Positions 63,087 through 64,000 of a stretch of 64,000 bases of DNA are shown here, piece by piece. Under the pieces are notes generated by a model. The model did not search any database and was not told where the DNA came from. It worked only from the letters and a program-made list of their open reading frames with translations. The stretch comes from Micromonospora peucetia. GTDB lineage: Bacteria; Actinomycetota; Actinomycetes; Mycobacteriales; Micromonosporaceae. The stretch covers positions 4,650,001 to 4,714,000 of the forward strand of contig NZ_FMIC01000002.1 of assembly GCF_900091625.1 (NCBI RefSeq). Reading direction: 5' to 3'. The translations under genes were made by a program, and so were the position numbers. How positions within the stretch are numbered: the first letter of the stretch is position 1; every line of letters begins with the position of its first letter.

Positions 63087-64000
63087 GTGCGGATCGAGGT
63101 CACCCCGGCCGATGTCGCGGCGAGCCGGTACGCGATATCTCCGCTGGGCGAGGCGATGTCCGCCCTGCGGCTCTGCGCCGGCCAGAACACCGCCGCCGCG
63201 CTGACGCCATGGGTGACCCGGGCGCGACCGGCCTACCAGCGGCTGCGACGGGAGTCGCCCGCGGTGGGTGCCCTACTGGCGTTGCTGCGCCATGGCGGCT
63301 ACAACGCGGACTTCACCCAGCCGCCACCGGACGTCGCCGGGCGGGAGTTCGCCGACGAACTGGCCGTGGTCCGGGCGACCCCACTCGCCCAGGCCCGCAG
63401 CGAACTGGCCCGCAACCTCGCCGGCCCGCGAAGCACCCCACCGGCGTACGCCCGCGCGATCTACCGCTCACCCGACGTGGTGGACCTGCTCGCGGACGCG
63501 ATCGAGGCGGCCTGGGTGACGCTGGTCGAGCCGGACTGGCCCCGCCTGCGGGCGATCCTGGAACGGGACCTGCTGCATCGGGCCGGCCGACTCGTCGCGT
63601 ACGGCTGGGGGGCGGCCGTCGCGGACCTGGACCCCCGGTTGCGATGGGCGCCCGGCGGGGCGGTCGGGGCGATCGAGGTCTCTCACGCCGACTCGCGCGT
63701 CTGCCGGCTCGACGGTCGGGGAATGCTCTTCGTCCCCACCGTCTTCGGCACCATGATCACCTATATCGACCCGCCCTGGCCGTTCGCCGTCGTCTACCGG
63801 GCCTCCGGGGTGGCGGAGCTGCTGGGTCCGCCCGATCCCACCCGGCCCGAGGACGCCCTGGACCGGCTGGTGGGGCGCGCTCGGGCGGCGGTGCTACGGG
63901 CATTGGCCGTGCCCGCCACCACCAGCCAGCTCGTCGCCCAGCTCGGGCTCAGCCTCGGTGGGGTCGGCGACCACCTGGCGGTGCTACGCGACGCGGGGCT
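63087..64000 (+). CDS. ArsR-type (DUF5937-like) winged-helix regulator, 3' end outside window
   Basis: The frame from GTG 63087 (AAAGG six bases upstream) stays open to the right edge, giving at least 304 residues. It begins VRIEVTPADVAASRYAISPL and runs through a long N-terminal domain with GMLFVPTVFGTMITYIDPPW. The C-terminal visible part (TTSQLVAQLGLSLGGVGDHL) is an ArsR winged-helix recognition segment, cut by the edge. This layout occurs in actinobacterial ArsR-family regulators. It is likely to control the divergent MFS gene through the intergenic palindrome. Confidence 0.75.
   Translation, partial: MRIEVTPADVAASRYAISPLGEAMSALRLCAGQNTAAALTPWVTRARPAYQRLRRESPAVGALLALLRHGGYNADFTQPPPDVAGREFADELAVVRATPLAQARSELARNLAGPRSTPPAYARAIYRSPDVVDLLADAIEAAWVTLVEPDWPRLRAILERDLLHRAGRLVAYGWGAAVADLDPRLRWAPGGAVGAIEVSHADSRVCRLDGRGMLFVPTVFGTMITYIDPPWPFAVVYRASGVAELLGPPDPTRPEDALDRLVGRARAAVLRALAVPATTSQLVAQLGLSLGGVGDHLAVLRDAG

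Overview
The window is very GC-rich (about 70% or more by eye), dense, and rich in GTG starts and 4-bp stop/start overlaps. It carries DtxR/IdeR-type iron boxes and many secreted actinobacterial-style proteins. This points to a high-GC actinobacterium, most likely of the Micromonosporaceae/Streptomyces type. That placement is inferred from composition and gene style, because there is no rRNA in the window. No tRNA, rRNA, CRISPR array, insertion sequence or phage module was recognised.

Layout. (1) 2-6692: an operon of a MoxR-type AAA+ ATPase, a DUF5682-VWA fusion and a SWIM zinc-finger protein. It is related to the enterobacterial yehL-yehM-yehP-yehQ genes and ends in a 16-bp-stem terminator. 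The DUF4132 partner usually found with such genes lies 11 kb downstream (17730-20969). (2) 6.9-9.3 kb: a PEP/pyruvate-binding phosphotransferase-like gene with an apparent 3' frameshift, a divergent winged-helix gene and a decayed histidine-phosphatase gene. (3) 9.4-16.9 kb: two unrelated secreted S8 proteases with a TrmB/LuxR-type regulator between them. (4) 17.0-17.7 kb: a small unknown gene and an ECF-sigma gene fragment. (5) 21.1-29.7 kb: an iron/siderophore island with an SIP-family ferric-siderophore reductase, a FecB-FecC-FecD-FepC importer and a heterodimeric ABC exporter-fold pair, with three DtxR/IdeR-like boxes. (6) 29.8-38.4 kb: an MFS/TetR pair, a three-gene ABC export cassette divergent from an ECF sigma/anti-sigma pair, a RidA/TetR pair and a lipoprotein. 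(7) 38.5-42.6 kb: an MFS and GH2 glycosidase operon and a DUF2804 gene.

(8) 42.8-61.7 kb is the most interesting region. A secreted beta-propeller phytase converges on a GntR/UTRA regulator. Divergent from the regulator is a tightly overlapping myo-inositol catabolic operon (iolG-like, iolE-like, iolC, a Cgl0159-type aldolase, iolB, iolD) that runs on into a PiT phosphate permease and its DUF47 partner. A second operon follows: an AfuA/FbpA-like binding protein, a fused permease and an ATPase, then a HAD phosphatase, an inositol-monophosphatase-family enzyme, a Cof-type HAD phosphatase and iolA (mmsA). I read this as one programme: phytate is cleaved outside the cell, partly dephosphorylated inositol phosphates are imported and finished inside, inositol is degraded to central intermediates, and phosphate is moved by PiT. 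A GACAT-N4-ATGTC palindrome, exact at the regulator and imperfect at two other sites, precedes all three transcription units and is the proposed GntR operator.

The window closes with an MFS gene and a divergent ArsR-type regulator that is cut by the right edge.
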